From: a bacterium | GTDB taxonomy: Bacteria; Bacillota; Clostridia; Lachnospirales; Lachnospiraceae | Assembly: GCA_030524675.1 (NCBI GenBank) | Contig: JAUNGE010000013.1 | Span: 1-64,000 of the forward strand | DNA: 64,000 bases | Direction of reading: 5' to 3' | Part shown: positions 16,408 through 25,306 of the stretch, in pieces | Layout: every line of letters begins with the position of its first letter | How positions within the stretch are numbered: the stretch's first letter is position 1 | Notes under the pieces: model-generated | The model's database searches: none | What the model was told of the DNA's origin: nothing | The model's input: the letters and a program-made list of their open reading frames with translations, nothing else | Translations under genes and position numbers: made by a program

Positions 16408-17418
16408 ATGGCAGAGATTGGAGTGATCGGTGCAGGCACCTGGGGCATTGCCCTGGCAAAACTGCTCGTGGAAAACGGACATCGGGTGACAGTCTGGTCT
16501 GCACTGCAGAGCGAACTGAAGCCGTTGAGGGAAACCTATGAACATCCGGCGCTTCCAGGTGTGAAGCTTCCGGAGAGTCTTCAGTTTACAGAAGAACTCG
16601 GCACGGCAATGGAACAAAAGGAGCTTTTGGTGATGGCTGTGGCTTCCGCATATGTGAGGCAGACGGCGCACCGCATGGCAGAGTATGCCGCAGACGGACA
16701 AAAGATTGTGAATGTGGCCAAAGGAATCGAGGAGAAGACGCTGTTTACACTGTCCCAGGTGATTGAGGACGAGCTGCCGCGGGCGAAGGTAGCTGTGCTC
16801 TCCGGACCAAGCCATGCAGAGGAAGTCGTGCGGCGCCTTCCAACGACCTGTGTGGTGGGGGCGCATGAGAGGGCGCTGGCGGAGGAGATCCAGACACTGT
16901 TTATGAGTGATGTCTTTCGTGTCTATACGAGTCCTGACATTTTGGGAATTGAACTTGGGGGTTCTCTGAAAAATGTGATAGCCCTGGCAGCTGGAATCGC
17001 GGACGGACTCGGCTATGGGGACAATACGAAAGCGGCGCTGATTACGAGGGGAATCGCAGAGATTGCGCGCCTTGGGACAGCGCTGGGCGGACAATTCCAG
17101 ACTTTCTGCGGCCTTTCCGGAATCGGAGACCTGATTGTGACCTGTGCGAGTATGCACAGCCGCAACCGCAGGGCGGGTATTCTGATTGGAAAAGGATATA
17201 CAATGGAAGAGGCAATGGCGGAAGTGAAGACCGTGGTGGAAGGCGTGTACTCGGCAAGAGCAGCCTACAAGTTGGCTGAGGCAAAGGGAATTTCCATGCC
17301 GATTGTGGCCCAGGTTAATGCGGTGCTGTTTGACGGCAAGCTCGCATCCGATGCTGTGAGAGAGCTGATGCTGCGTGATAAGACCATCGAGAGCAGCGAT
17401 ATGGAGTGGGACTCTTAA
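16408..17418 (+). CDS. gpsA: Glycerol-3-phosphate dehydrogenase (NAD(P)+)
   Basis: A 336-residue cytoplasmic enzyme that makes sn-glycerol 3-phosphate from dihydroxyacetone phosphate, supplying the substrate of the upstream plsY. Rossmann motif GAGTWGIALAKLL near residue 7; KGIEEKT and LSGPSHAEEV follow, and the catalytic-Lys region is GSLKNVIALAAGIADGLGYG. Length and start are typical. Only 23 nt separate it from plsY. Confidence 0.97.
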   Translation: MAEIGVIGAGTWGIALAKLLVENGHRVTVWSALQSELKPLRETYEHPALPGVKLPESLQFTEELGTAMEQKELLVMAVASAYVRQTAHRMAEYAADGQKIVNVAKGIEEKTLFTLSQVIEDELPRAKVAVLSGPSHAEEVVRRLPTTCVVGAHERALAEEIQTLFMSDVFRVYTSPDILGIELGGSLKNVIALAAGIADGLGYGDNTKAALITRGIAEIARLGTALGGQFQTFCGLSGIGDLIVTCASMHSRNRRAGILIGKGYTMEEAMAEVKTVVEGVYSARAAYKLAEAKGISMPIVAQVNAVLFDGKLASDAVRELMLRDKTIESSDMEWDS

Positions 17419-17615
17419 CTTTTGTGAAAGAGTTCCAAAGCGTTTTTGGAAAATAAGTGAGGATTCCTCTACTTTATAAAATTTTGTCGTATTCTGTAAA
17501 AGGACCGAGTGAGAATGGAAATAAAAATGGCAGGAATTGGCAGTTATCCGGTGGGTTTTCGTCAATTTTCATAAAAACAGTTTGAAAATTTCCTGAAAAA
17601 CGCGCGTGATTTAAG

Positions 17616-17644
17616 TTGACTTTTTAAAATTCCGTTATTATAAT
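17616..17644 (+). promoter_or_regulatory. Sigma-A promoter of livJ
   Basis: TTGACT (17616-17621), a 17-nt spacer, TATAAT (17639-17644). Transcription should start near 17651, leaving a ~90-nt leader that contains the palindromic repeat at 17662-17684. Confidence 0.8.
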
Positions 17645-17661
17645 GTAAGACAATTATCACA

Positions 17662-17684
17662 GGCCTGCACCAGCAGGCATGTCC
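17662..17684 (-). repeat. Short palindromic repeat (ACATGCCTGC family), copy 2
   Basis: Reverse complement reads GGACATGCCTGCTGGTGCAGGCC, nearly the same as 54821-54842. It forms a GCCTGC/GCAGGC hairpin in the untranslated leader of livJ. Confidence 0.6.
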
Positions 17685-17741
17685 GCTTAGAAACAGTGGG
17701 ATTTGGCTGTAGGTCCGTGAGAAAAAGAGGAGGAACTCATT

Positions 17742-18977
17742 ATGAAAAAAACAGTATCTATGGTTCTGGCAGCAGCTATGCTTGCATCTCTGACAGCATG
17801 CAGCGGCTCTTCCAGTACAAGTACAACAGCTGCAGATACCACTGCGGCAGCAGAGACTACAGCAGCATCCGCTGAAACTACAGCAGCAGCTGCAGGCACA
17901 GAGAGCAAGGACGGCACATTTAAGATTGGTGCAATCGGACCGAGCACCGGCGGCGCAGCTGTATACGGTATTGCAGTAAAAGAGGGTGCAGAGCTGGCAA
18001 TCCAGGAGATCAACGCAGCAGGCGGTATCAATGGCTACCAGGTAGAGTACAACTTCCAGGATGATGAGAACGATGTTGAGAAATCTATCAACGCATACAA
18101 CACCTTAAAGGACTGGGGTATGCAGATGTTAGTTGGTACCACCACTTCCAATCCATGTATCTCCGTAGCAGCAGAAAGCAAGAACGACAATCTGTTCCAG
18201 ATTACTCCGTCCGGTTCCGCAGTAGAGTGCGTGGAGAACGACAACGTATTCCGCGTATGCTTCTCTGACCCAGATCAGGGTGCTGCTTCCGCACAGTACA
18301 TTGGTGAGCACAAACTGGCAAGCAAGATTGGTATCATCTATGACAGCTCCAGCGTATATTCCACAGGTATCATGGACAAGTTTACAGCAGAGGCTGCAAA
18401 CCAGGGCCTGGAGATCGTTTCTTCTGAGGCATTTACCGCAGAGACAAACACAGACTTTACCACACAGCTGCAGAAAGCAAAAGACGGCGGTGCTGAATTA
18501 GTATTCCTGCCGATTTACTATACAGAGGCTTCTCTGATCTTAAAGCAGGCTGACCAGATGGGATTCAAACCGGCATTCTTCGGATGCGACGGTATGGACG
18601 GTATCCTTCAGGTAGAGAACTTTGATACTTCCCTGGCAGAGGATCTGATGCTGCTGACACCATTCGTTGCAGATGCACAGGATGAGCTGACACAGAACTT
18701 CGTAAAGGCTTATGAGGCAGCTTACGGTTCCACACCGATTCAGTTCGCAGCAGATGCTTATGATGGTGTTTACGCAATCAAGGCAGCAGCCGAGGATGCA
18801 AATCTGACACCGGATATGAGCGTGTCTGACCTGTGTGAAGGCTTAAAGGCATCCATGACAAAGATCAAGATTGACGGTCTGACTGGTCTTGATATGACAT
18901 GGAACGCAGCTGGTGAGCCGGAGAAGGCACCAAAGGCTATGAAAATCGTAGACGGTGTTTACACAGCAATGGACTAA
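17742..18977 (+). CDS. livJ: Branched-chain amino-acid ABC transporter, substrate-binding lipoprotein
   Basis: A 411-residue periplasmic-binding-like lipoprotein (type I fold, Leu/Ile/Val-binding family). The signal peptide ends in the lipobox LTAC with the lipidated Cys at residue 20. A Thr/Ala-rich linker of about 40 residues follows, then the binding domain starting FKIGAIGPSTGGAAVYG. AGGAGG precedes the ATG. It is the first gene of the liv operon and is followed by a terminator-like hairpin, which would favour high binding-protein output relative to the permease. Ligand is inferred from family and context. Confidence 0.95.
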   Translation: MKKTVSMVLAAAMLASLTACSGSSSTSTTAADTTAAAETTAASAETTAAAAGTESKDGTFKIGAIGPSTGGAAVYGIAVKEGAELAIQEINAAGGINGYQVEYNFQDDENDVEKSINAYNTLKDWGMQMLVGTTTSNPCISVAAESKNDNLFQITPSGSAVECVENDNVFRVCFSDPDQGAASAQYIGEHKLASKIGIIYDSSSVYSTGIMDKFTAEAANQGLEIVSSEAFTAETNTDFTTQLQKAKDGGAELVFLPIYYTEASLILKQADQMGFKPAFFGCDGMDGILQVENFDTSLAEDLMLLTPFVADAQDELTQNFVKAYEAAYGSTPIQFAADAYDGVYAIKAAAEDANLTPDMSVSDLCEGLKASMTKIKIDGLTGLDMTWNAAGEPEKAPKAMKIVDGVYTAMD

Positions 18978-19019
18978 TACCTGATAAACTGTACAGATAA
19001 AACATGATAAAATGAAAAA

Positions 19020-19100
19020 AAGAGGGTATCTCAGGAAAATTGCAAAGGCGCAAAGCCGGAATCCGTATGCAGTTTCTGGGATATCCTCTCTTGTTTCTTT
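19020..19100 (+). terminator. Terminator-like hairpin between livJ and livH
   Basis: AGAGGGTATCTCAGGAAA pairs with GTTTCTGGGATATCCTCT (with wobbles) around a ~35-nt loop, followed by CTTGTTTCTTTCC. Likely a leaky terminator that sets the livJ to livHMGF ratio. The rest of the 292-nt gap shows no gene. Confidence 0.65.
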
Positions 19101-19269
19101 CCACATTCTGTGATATAATGCCCACAATAATGGCTTATGAGAAGATGCGAAGCAGATTCTCATAAAAGGCGCGTATTCTGCGCCGTCAATCAGATTACAG
19201 GGTTCCCAAAGCGGTTCCTGCAATATGCAAACAATACAATACTATATTATTACGCAAAGAGGTGTGAGT

Positions 19270-20151
19270 ATGAGCTTCGTATCCTATTTAATCAACGGCA
19301 TAAGTCTCGGAAGTGTCTACGCGATTATCGCACTTGGCTACACGATGGTGTACGGAATTGCCAAAATGCTGAATTTTGCGCACGGCGACGTCATTATGAT
19401 GGGTGCTTATGTCATTTTTTTAGCAGTCAGTACAATGGGGATGTCCCCGCTCGTAGGCGTTCTGGCTGCGGTGGTGGTATGTACGTTGCTTGGTATGACC
19501 ATTGAGAGAGTGGCGTATAAACCGCTCAGGGGCGCGTCTCCACTGGCCGTACTGATTACAGCAATCGGTGTCAGCTACCTGCTTCAAAACATAGCGCTGT
19601 TGTTGTTCGGCGCAAACACCAAGGCATTTACTTCCGTGGTGGGAGTTCCAGCGCTGCGCCTCGCTGAGGGACAGCTTGTGATTTCCGGCGAGACGATGGT
19701 CACGATTGTATCCTGTATCGTGATTATGGTGGGACTGACTACCTTCATAAAGAAGACAAAAGCCGGACAGGCGATGCTGGCTGTCTCTGAGGACAGAGGG
19801 GCTGCGACCTTGATGGGAATCAATGTAAACGGCACGATTGCCCTGACATTCGCCATCGGTTCGGCTCTGGCAGCCATTGCAGGCGCACTGCTCTGTTCTG
19901 CATATCCGTCCCTGACTCCGTACACAGGCGCCATGCCTGGTATCAAAGCATTCGTCGCAGCGGTATTTGGAGGAATCGGCTCCATTCCTGGTGCCATGAT
20001 CGGAGGAATTCTTCTCGGTGTGATCGAGAACCTCTCCAAAGCGTATATCTCCTCACAGCTTTCCGACGCGATTGTGTTCTCCGTTCTGATTGTAGTGCTT
20101 CTGGTGAAACCGACCGGAATTTTGGGCAAGAAAATCAACGAGAAAGTATAA
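19270..20151 (+). CDS. livH: Branched-chain amino-acid ABC transporter permease LivH
   Basis: A 293-residue inner-membrane permease with about eight hydrophobic spans. Family motifs: GYTMVYGIAKMLNFAHGDVIM near the N-terminus and the EAA-type loop GIKAFVAAVFGGIGSIPGAMIGG before the last spans. The ATG at 19270 after AGAGGTGTGAG is preferred over the longer frame from 19225. It pairs with LivM to form the channel. Confidence 0.96.
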   Translation: MSFVSYLINGISLGSVYAIIALGYTMVYGIAKMLNFAHGDVIMMGAYVIFLAVSTMGMSPLVGVLAAVVVCTLLGMTIERVAYKPLRGASPLAVLITAIGVSYLLQNIALLLFGANTKAFTSVVGVPALRLAEGQLVISGETMVTIVSCIVIMVGLTTFIKKTKAGQAMLAVSEDRGAATLMGINVNGTIALTFAIGSALAAIAGALLCSAYPSLTPYTGAMPGIKAFVAAVFGGIGSIPGAMIGGILLGVIENLSKAYISSQLSDAIVFSVLIVVLLVKPTGILGKKINEKV

Positions 20152-20163
20152 GGGGGCGCTGCA

Positions 20164-21234
20164 ATGAAAACGAAATCATGGAATAAAAACTGGACAAACA
20201 ATGCCATTACATACGGCATGGTGATTGCCGCTTATCTGATTGTGCAGGTGATGGTGAACACCGGAAATATCTCCAGCCTGATGAAAGGACTTCTGGTGCC
20301 TCTGTGCATGTATGTGATTCTGGCAGTTTCTTTGAATCTGACAGTAGGTATCCTGGGCGAGCTGAGTCTTGGACATGCCGGATTTATGTGTGTGGGCGCA
20401 TTTACCAGCGCTGTATTTTCCAAGTGCATGCAGAGTGTGATTCCAAACACATTTGTATGTTTTCTGTTCGCACTCCTGGTAGGTGCGGCAGCTGCTGCGG
20501 TCTGCGGTATTCTCATCGGCATTCCGGTTCTGAGGCTGCGCGGCGACTATCTGGCGATTGTGACACTGGCGTTCGGTGAGATTATTAAGAACATCATGAA
20601 TGCGATTTATCTTGGAAAAGACTCCAAGGGCCTTCATTTCTCTCTGAAAAATGCAGCTGCATTGAATCTGGAAGAAGACGGCGAGATGATTATAAAAGGT
20701 GCGCAGGGAATTACTGGCACACCGAAGGTTTCCACATTTACAATTGGTGTGGTTTTGGTTCTCATCACGCTGTTTATCATCATAAACCTGGTGAACTCCC
20801 GCACAGGGCGCGCTATTATGTCTATCCGTGACAACCGGATTGCGGCCGAGTCCGTCGGAATCAATATCACAAAATACAAATTGCTGGCATTCACCATCTC
20901 TGCCTCTCTCGCAGGTGTGGCGGGCGTGCTGTATGCGCACAATGTGTCTTCTCTGACTGCTCTGCCGAAAAACTTCGGCTACAACATGTCCATCATGATT
21001 CTGGTGTTCGTGGTGCTCGGCGGTATCGGCAATATCCGCGGCTCCATCATTTCCGCAGTCATCCTGACGCTGCTTCCTGAGCTTCTGCGTGGTCTGAACA
21101 ATTACCGTATGCTGATTTATGCGATTGTGCTGATTGCGATGATGCTCTTTAACTCCAGCCCGAAGATGATTGAATTTCGTGAGCAGCTGGCTGAAAAATG
21201 GAAGAAAAAACCGGCACAGAAGAAGGAGGCTTAA
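20164..21234 (+). CDS. livM: Branched-chain amino-acid ABC transporter permease LivM
   Basis: A 356-residue permease, the LivH partner. It has multiple membrane spans, LGELSLGHAGFMCVGAF near the N-terminus, YLAIVTLAFGEIIKN, and the coupling loop MSIMILVFVVLGGIGNIRGSI. The tail is Lys-rich and cytoplasmic. It follows livH by 12 nt and is separated from livG by 2 nt. Confidence 0.96.
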   Translation: MKTKSWNKNWTNNAITYGMVIAAYLIVQVMVNTGNISSLMKGLLVPLCMYVILAVSLNLTVGILGELSLGHAGFMCVGAFTSAVFSKCMQSVIPNTFVCFLFALLVGAAAAAVCGILIGIPVLRLRGDYLAIVTLAFGEIIKNIMNAIYLGKDSKGLHFSLKNAAALNLEEDGEMIIKGAQGITGTPKVSTFTIGVVLVLITLFIIINLVNSRTGRAIMSIRDNRIAAESVGINITKYKLLAFTISASLAGVAGVLYAHNVSSLTALPKNFGYNMSIMILVFVVLGGIGNIRGSIISAVILTLLPELLRGLNNYRMLIYAIVLIAMMLFNSSPKMIEFREQLAEKWKKKPAQKKEA

Positions 21235-21236
21235 TC

Positions 21237-21995
21237 ATGGCATTGTTGGAAGTTAGTAATTTGAGTATCTCCTTCGGCGGATTGAAGGCGGTAAATGAAT
21301 TTGAGATTACGATTGAACAGGGAGAACTGTACGGACTGATCGGCCCAAACGGCGCCGGAAAGACGACCATATTCAATCTTTTGACCGGCGTATACAAACC
21401 GGATACCGGACAGATTCTTCTGGATAAAAAGAATATTACAGGAAAAAAGACGATTGAAATCAACAGGGAAGGGATGGCAAGAACCTTCCAGAATATCCGC
21501 CTGTTCCACAATATGACCGTCCTGGACAATGTAAAAGTGGGACTGCACAATGGAAATCCGTATTCCACCATCGAGGGTATCCTGCGCCTGCCGCGCTACT
21601 ACAAGGTAGAGCGGGCGATGAATGAGAAGGCGATGGAGCTTTTGGAGGTGTTTGGATTACAGAATGAGGCGAATTTCCTGGCATCAAATCTTCCTTACGG
21701 CAAGCAGAGAAAGCTGGAGATTGCCCGTGCGCTCTCCACAAATCCAAAGCTTTTGCTTCTGGATGAGCCGGCGGCCGGCATGAACCCGAATGAGACGGCG
21801 GAGCTGATGGAGACGATACGTTTTGTGAGAAAGAATTTCAATATGACGATTCTTCTGATTGAGCATGACATGAAGCTGGTTTCCGGTATCTGTGAGAAGC
21901 TGACGGTGTTAAACTTCGGTCAAGTGCTGACCCAGGGCGACACTGCCACCGTGCTTCATGACCCACAGGTTATCACGGCATATCTTGGAGAGTAG
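21237..21995 (+). CDS. livG: Branched-chain amino-acid ABC transporter ATP-binding protein LivG
   Basis: A 252-residue ATPase. Walker A GPNGAGKTT (37-45), Walker B LLLLDEPAAGMNP, and a family-typical relaxed signature LPYGKQRKLEIARAL in place of LSGGQ. The ATG at 21237 follows GGAGG in the livM tail. The C-terminal VLTQGDTATVLHDPQVITAYLG is the usual LivG ending. Works as a heterodimer with LivF. Confidence 0.97.
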   Translation: MALLEVSNLSISFGGLKAVNEFEITIEQGELYGLIGPNGAGKTTIFNLLTGVYKPDTGQILLDKKNITGKKTIEINREGMARTFQNIRLFHNMTVLDNVKVGLHNGNPYSTIEGILRLPRYYKVERAMNEKAMELLEVFGLQNEANFLASNLPYGKQRKLEIARALSTNPKLLLLDEPAAGMNPNETAELMETIRFVRKNFNMTILLIEHDMKLVSGICEKLTVLNFGQVLTQGDTATVLHDPQVITAYLGE

Positions 21996-22015
21996 GAAAG
22001 TAGGAGGAAAAAACA

Positions 22016-22726
22016 ATGGCAATGCTGGAAGTAAAAGATTTGAGTGTGTATTATGGTGTGATCCAGGCGCTTAAAGGGATTTCCTTCTCAGTCAACGAAG
22101 GTGAGATTGTCGCATTAATCGGGGCAAACGGCGCCGGAAAGACGACGACGCTGCACACAATCACAGGGCTGATTCCTTCTAAGGGCGGGCATATCCTGTT
22201 TGAGGGAAAGGATATCACAAAAGTACCTGGCTACAAGCTGGTTTCCATGGGTATCGCCCATGTGCCGGAAGGACGCCGCGTGTTTGCACAGCTCACGGTT
22301 TTGCAGAATCTAAAGTTGGGCGCGTACACGAGAAATGACAAAAAAGAGATGGAAGATACACTGGAGATGATTTATAAGCGTTTCCCGCGTCTGGAAGAGA
22401 GAAAAAACCAGGTGGCAGGGACGCTGTCCGGCGGTGAGCAGCAGATGCTTGCGATGGGACGTGCTCTGATGAGCCATCCGCGCCTGATTGTCATGGATGA
22501 GCCATCCATGGGCCTTTCTCCGATCTATGTGAATGAGATTTTTGATATCATCGAGAGCATCAAGAAGGACGGCGTGACAGTGCTTCTGGTGGAGCAGAAT
22601 GCGAAGAAGGCGCTCTCGATTGCGGATAAGGCGTATGTTCTGGAGACGGGAAAAGTGGTGCTGTCCGGCGATGCGAAAGAGCTCATGAACAATGATTCGG
22701 TGAAAAAAGCGTACCTGAGCGAGTAG
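22016..22726 (+). CDS. livF: Branched-chain amino-acid ABC transporter ATP-binding protein LivF
   Basis: A 236-residue ATPase, the LivG partner. Walker A GANGAGKTT (37-45), signature LSGGEQQMLAMGRAL, Walker B LIVMDEPSMGL, switch His region LLVEQNAKKAL. It closes the liv operon and is followed by the large palindrome at 22825-22940. Confidence 0.97.
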   Translation: MAMLEVKDLSVYYGVIQALKGISFSVNEGEIVALIGANGAGKTTTLHTITGLIPSKGGHILFEGKDITKVPGYKLVSMGIAHVPEGRRVFAQLTVLQNLKLGAYTRNDKKEMEDTLEMIYKRFPRLEERKNQVAGTLSGGEQQMLAMGRALMSHPRLIVMDEPSMGLSPIYVNEIFDIIESIKKDGVTVLLVEQNAKKALSIADKAYVLETGKVVLSGDAKELMNNDSVKKAYLSE

Positions 22727-22824
22727 AATTGGTTGAGCGTTGGCTGTATTGCGGGAATGTTGTGCTGCAGGGATGTAAGACTGCAGAGACGCTAGAATGT
22801 AGGGGAAAGGTCCGCTTCGCCCCC

Positions 22825-22940
22825 GCGGGTATTCCAACGAAACCGCGCTCTCGCTCAATGGAGAACGCAGCAGGCGCTAAACTCGAAAAAACCTCGTTAA
22901 GCGCTGGCGTTCTCCAATGGGTTTTCGTTTGGAATCCCGC
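22825..22940. repeat. Large imperfect palindrome downstream of livF
   Basis: Outer arms GCGGGTATTCCAACGAAA (22825-22842) and TTTCGTTTGGAATCCCGC (22923-22940) are near-complementary. Inner arms TGGAGAACGC and GCGTTCTCCA, and GCGCT and AGCGC, continue the stem toward a loop near 22885. The 358-nt gap around it (22727-23084) has no credible gene. It resembles a miniature interspersed or REP-like element. Confidence 0.65.
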
Positions 22941-22992
22941 CTGGGCTTACGCTGTGTTCTGGCAGGCGGTAGTCATGTTCGCAGCAATCCGT

Positions 22993-23030
22993 GATGTTGG
23001 GGTCAAATTTTTTTGTTTGACCCCGACATC
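22993..23030. repeat. Poly-T-loop hairpin (GGGGTCAAA/TTTGACCCC)
   Basis: A 15-bp stem, GATGTTGGGGTCAAA with TTTGACCCCGACATC (one wobble), around a short T-rich loop. Its right arm contains TTGACC, which serves as the -35 box of the next promoter. A degenerate relative lies at 27656-27686. Confidence 0.75.
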
Positions 23031-23045
23031 ATTTGATGCTATGAT
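23017..23045 (+). promoter_or_regulatory. Promoter of the small HD gene, overlapping a hairpin
   Basis: TTGACC (23017-23022), a 17-nt spacer, TATGAT (23040-23045). The -35 box sits in the right arm of the hairpin at 22993-23030. Confidence 0.65.
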
Positions 23046-23084
23046 AGAAGTATCATGAAATGTGAAAAAGGGAGGGGATTTTCT

Positions 23085-23516
23085 ATGCTGGAGAAGGCAA
23101 TCGAAATTGCTCAGAGGGCATTTGAAGGAAAGACGGATTCTAGGGGAGAACCTTATGTCAACCACTCTATCCGCGTGATGGACCGCATGGAGACAGATGA
23201 TGAGAAGATTGTGGCAGTGCTTCATGATGTGGTGGAAGATTCGGAGATGACGCTGCATGACCTGCAGGAAGCGGGATTCCGCAGAGAACTTCTGGAGGCG
23301 GTGGAGCAGCTGACCAAAAAACCGAACATGACGTATTTTGACTACATTGACGACATTTCGGGAAGCGAACTGGCTACGAAGGTGAAGCTGGCGGAGATTG
23401 AGGACAACATGGATGAGGTTCGTGTCAATAAGATGTCCTTTAAGACGTTTTCTCTGGAAGAGAGAAAAGAGCGCGTGAAAAAGATTCTTATGGGAAATGA
23501 ATCAGTAAAACTGTAA
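23085..23516 (+). CDS. Small HD-domain phosphohydrolase (SpoT-like HD fragment)
   Basis: A 143-residue protein that consists of little more than an HD domain. H27 in YVNHSIRV and the HD pair at 47-48 (VLHDVVED) give the metal-binding set; KLAEIEDNMDE supplies the distal Asp. The pattern resembles the hydrolase half of RelA/SpoT (Mesh1-like small alarmone hydrolases). No synthetase domain is present. The ATG at 23085 follows GGGAGGGG; ATG 23055 is an unlikely earlier start. Substrate unknown; (p)ppGpp is one possibility. Confidence 0.85.
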   Translation: MLEKAIEIAQRAFEGKTDSRGEPYVNHSIRVMDRMETDDEKIVAVLHDVVEDSEMTLHDLQEAGFRRELLEAVEQLTKKPNMTYFDYIDDISGSELATKVKLAEIEDNMDEVRVNKMSFKTFSLEERKERVKKILMGNESVKL

Positions 23517-23643
23517 GTGCGGAGTAATCAGCGCGCAGGTATTCTTGGTTTTGTAGTCTGCTGGAAGTTTTATTTTGGACAGAGCCTGGACAGAATACAT
23601 TTTTTGTGTGACAAAACGGCAGAATAGAAAGAATGAATGGAAG

Positions 23644-23680
23644 CCCCCTTGCATATAGTGTATCAGCACATGCAAGGGGG
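23644..23680 (+). promoter_or_regulatory. Hairpin sequestering the spoIVA ribosome binding site
   Basis: A perfect 11-bp stem: CCCCCTTGCAT (23644-23654) with ATGCAAGGGGG (23670-23680), 15-nt loop. The right arm contains the AAGGGGG ribosome binding site, 7 nt before the ATG at 23688. The fold would block initiation unless opened. Confidence 0.7.
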
Positions 23681-23687
23681 TAATTTT

Positions 23688-25163
23688 ATGGATAATTTTC
23701 ATGTATACAAGGATATGGAAGCCAGAACAGGGGGCGAGATTTATATTGGGGTGGTAGGGCCGGTGCGCACAGGAAAATCAACATTTATCAAACGTTTTTT
23801 AGAGCAGATGGTGCTTCCTGGGCTGGAGGATGAGAATATCAAAGCGAGGACGCGCGATGAGATGCCGCAGAGTGCTACCGGCACAATGGTAATGACTACG
23901 GAGCCGAAATTTATCCCGAAGGAAGCGGCGGAGCTGACACTGGAAGATGGGGCTCATGCCAAAGTGCGCCTGATTGACTGTGTGGGCTTTATGGTGGACG
24001 GCGCAGCAGGTCATATGGAACATGATGCAGAGCGCCTTGTGAAAACTCCTTGGTATGATTATGAAATCCCGTTTACTCAGGCGGCGGAGATCGGGACGCA
24101 GAAGGTGATACGCGACCACTCGACGATTGGGATTGTGGTGACGTGTGATGGTTCGTTTGGAGACATTCGCCGACAGAACTACATTCCGGCGGAGGAAAAG
24201 ACTGTGCAGGAACTGCGAAGCATCGGGAAGCCGTTTATCATTCTGCTGAACTCAGAGCGCCCATACGCAGATGAGACAAGGACACTGGCGGAGAGTATGG
24301 CTGCGCAGTACGGCGTGAGTGTGCTTCCGGTCAACTGCGAGCAGCTTCGGAAAGACGATATCACAAAAATTATGGAGCGGATTTTAAAGGAATTTCCGGT
24401 GGCGGAGCTGGATTTTTATATTCCAAAATGGCTTGAAATCCTGCCGGACAGCCATTGGCTCAAGAGCAAGGTGATTGACACAGCGAAGGCGATTTTGAAA
24501 AAAGTGACGTATATGAAAGACATCTATGCGGATAATCTGAAATCGGAGGAGGATGCCATCAAGGGGATGCAGGTCAGAAACATTTCTATGGCGGACGGGA
24601 CGGTGGATATCGGTGTGGATGTGGACAACAGCTTTTATTATCAGATTTTGAGCGATTATGTGGGAATTCCGATAGACGGCGAGTATCAGCTGATGCAGAC
24701 GCTGCAGGATTTGGCGAAGATGCGCGGTGAGTATGAGAAAGTGCAGAATGCCATCAGCCAGGTGCGCATGAAGGGGTATGGTGTGGTGACGCCGGAGCGC
24801 TCGGAGATTGTGCTGGATGAGCCGGAGATTGTCAAACATGGGAATAAGTATGGTGTGAAAATGAAGGCGGAGGCGCCGTCCATCAATATGATTAAAGCGC
24901 ATATTGAGACAGAGATTGCGCCGATTGTGGGAAGTGAGCAGCAGGCGAAGGACCTGATTCAGTACATAAAAGAGAGCTCGAAGGAGAGTGAGGAGGGGAT
25001 TTGGAGCACAAATATTTTCGGAAAATCTATTGAGCAGATTGTGGAGGATGGTATTCAGGCAAAGGTGTCGCAGATGACGGAGGATTGCCAGATGAAGCTG
25101 CAGGACACCTTACAGAAGATTATCAATGACAGCAATGGCGGCATGATTTGTATTATTATTTAA
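23688..25163 (+). CDS. spoIVA: Stage IV sporulation protein A
   Basis: A 491-residue ATPase that polymerises on the forespore surface to form the basement layer of the spore coat. The N-terminal P-loop domain has GPVRTGKST (24-32), an RTRDEMPQSATGTMVMTTEP switch-like segment and IDCVGFMVDG. A middle coiled region and the hydrophobic C-terminus ending MICIII, which anchors to SpoVM-decorated membrane, are present. Full family length. The start is the ATG after GGGGG, inside a hairpin. Expected to be under mother-cell sigma-E control; no clear sigma-E boxes could be assigned. Confidence 0.97.
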   Translation: MDNFHVYKDMEARTGGEIYIGVVGPVRTGKSTFIKRFLEQMVLPGLEDENIKARTRDEMPQSATGTMVMTTEPKFIPKEAAELTLEDGAHAKVRLIDCVGFMVDGAAGHMEHDAERLVKTPWYDYEIPFTQAAEIGTQKVIRDHSTIGIVVTCDGSFGDIRRQNYIPAEEKTVQELRSIGKPFIILLNSERPYADETRTLAESMAAQYGVSVLPVNCEQLRKDDITKIMERILKEFPVAELDFYIPKWLEILPDSHWLKSKVIDTAKAILKKVTYMKDIYADNLKSEEDAIKGMQVRNISMADGTVDIGVDVDNSFYYQILSDYVGIPIDGEYQLMQTLQDLAKMRGEYEKVQNAISQVRMKGYGVVTPERSEIVLDEPEIVKHGNKYGVKMKAEAPSINMIKAHIETEIAPIVGSEQQAKDLIQYIKESSKESEEGIWSTNIFGKSIEQIVEDGIQAKVSQMTEDCQMKLQDTLQKIINDSNGGMICIII

Positions 25164-25306
25164 AAATAGGTTATCCTGAAAGATATGACTTTTTATTGCG
25201 AAAACAGAGCAGCGATGGTACACTGTAAGTATAACAAAATCAAGTGATGTACGATAAGAAATGCAGGCGGCAGGATGGTTAGCTGCCTGTGCCAAGGAGG
25301 GGTTCT

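Larger units (their letters stand above)
17419..17741. other. Intergenic region between gpsA and livJ
   Basis: 323 nt without a gene. It holds a small hairpin (TTCCAAA/TTTGGAA, 17433-17451) just after gpsA that lacks a clear T-run, the livJ promoter, and a palindromic repeat in the livJ leader. AT-rich runs of A and T fill the middle. Confidence 0.6.

Noticed and set aside
22729-23058. 109-codon frame after livF
   Set aside because: It runs through the large palindrome and the GGGGTCAAA hairpin, has no ribosome binding site and no family resemblance.
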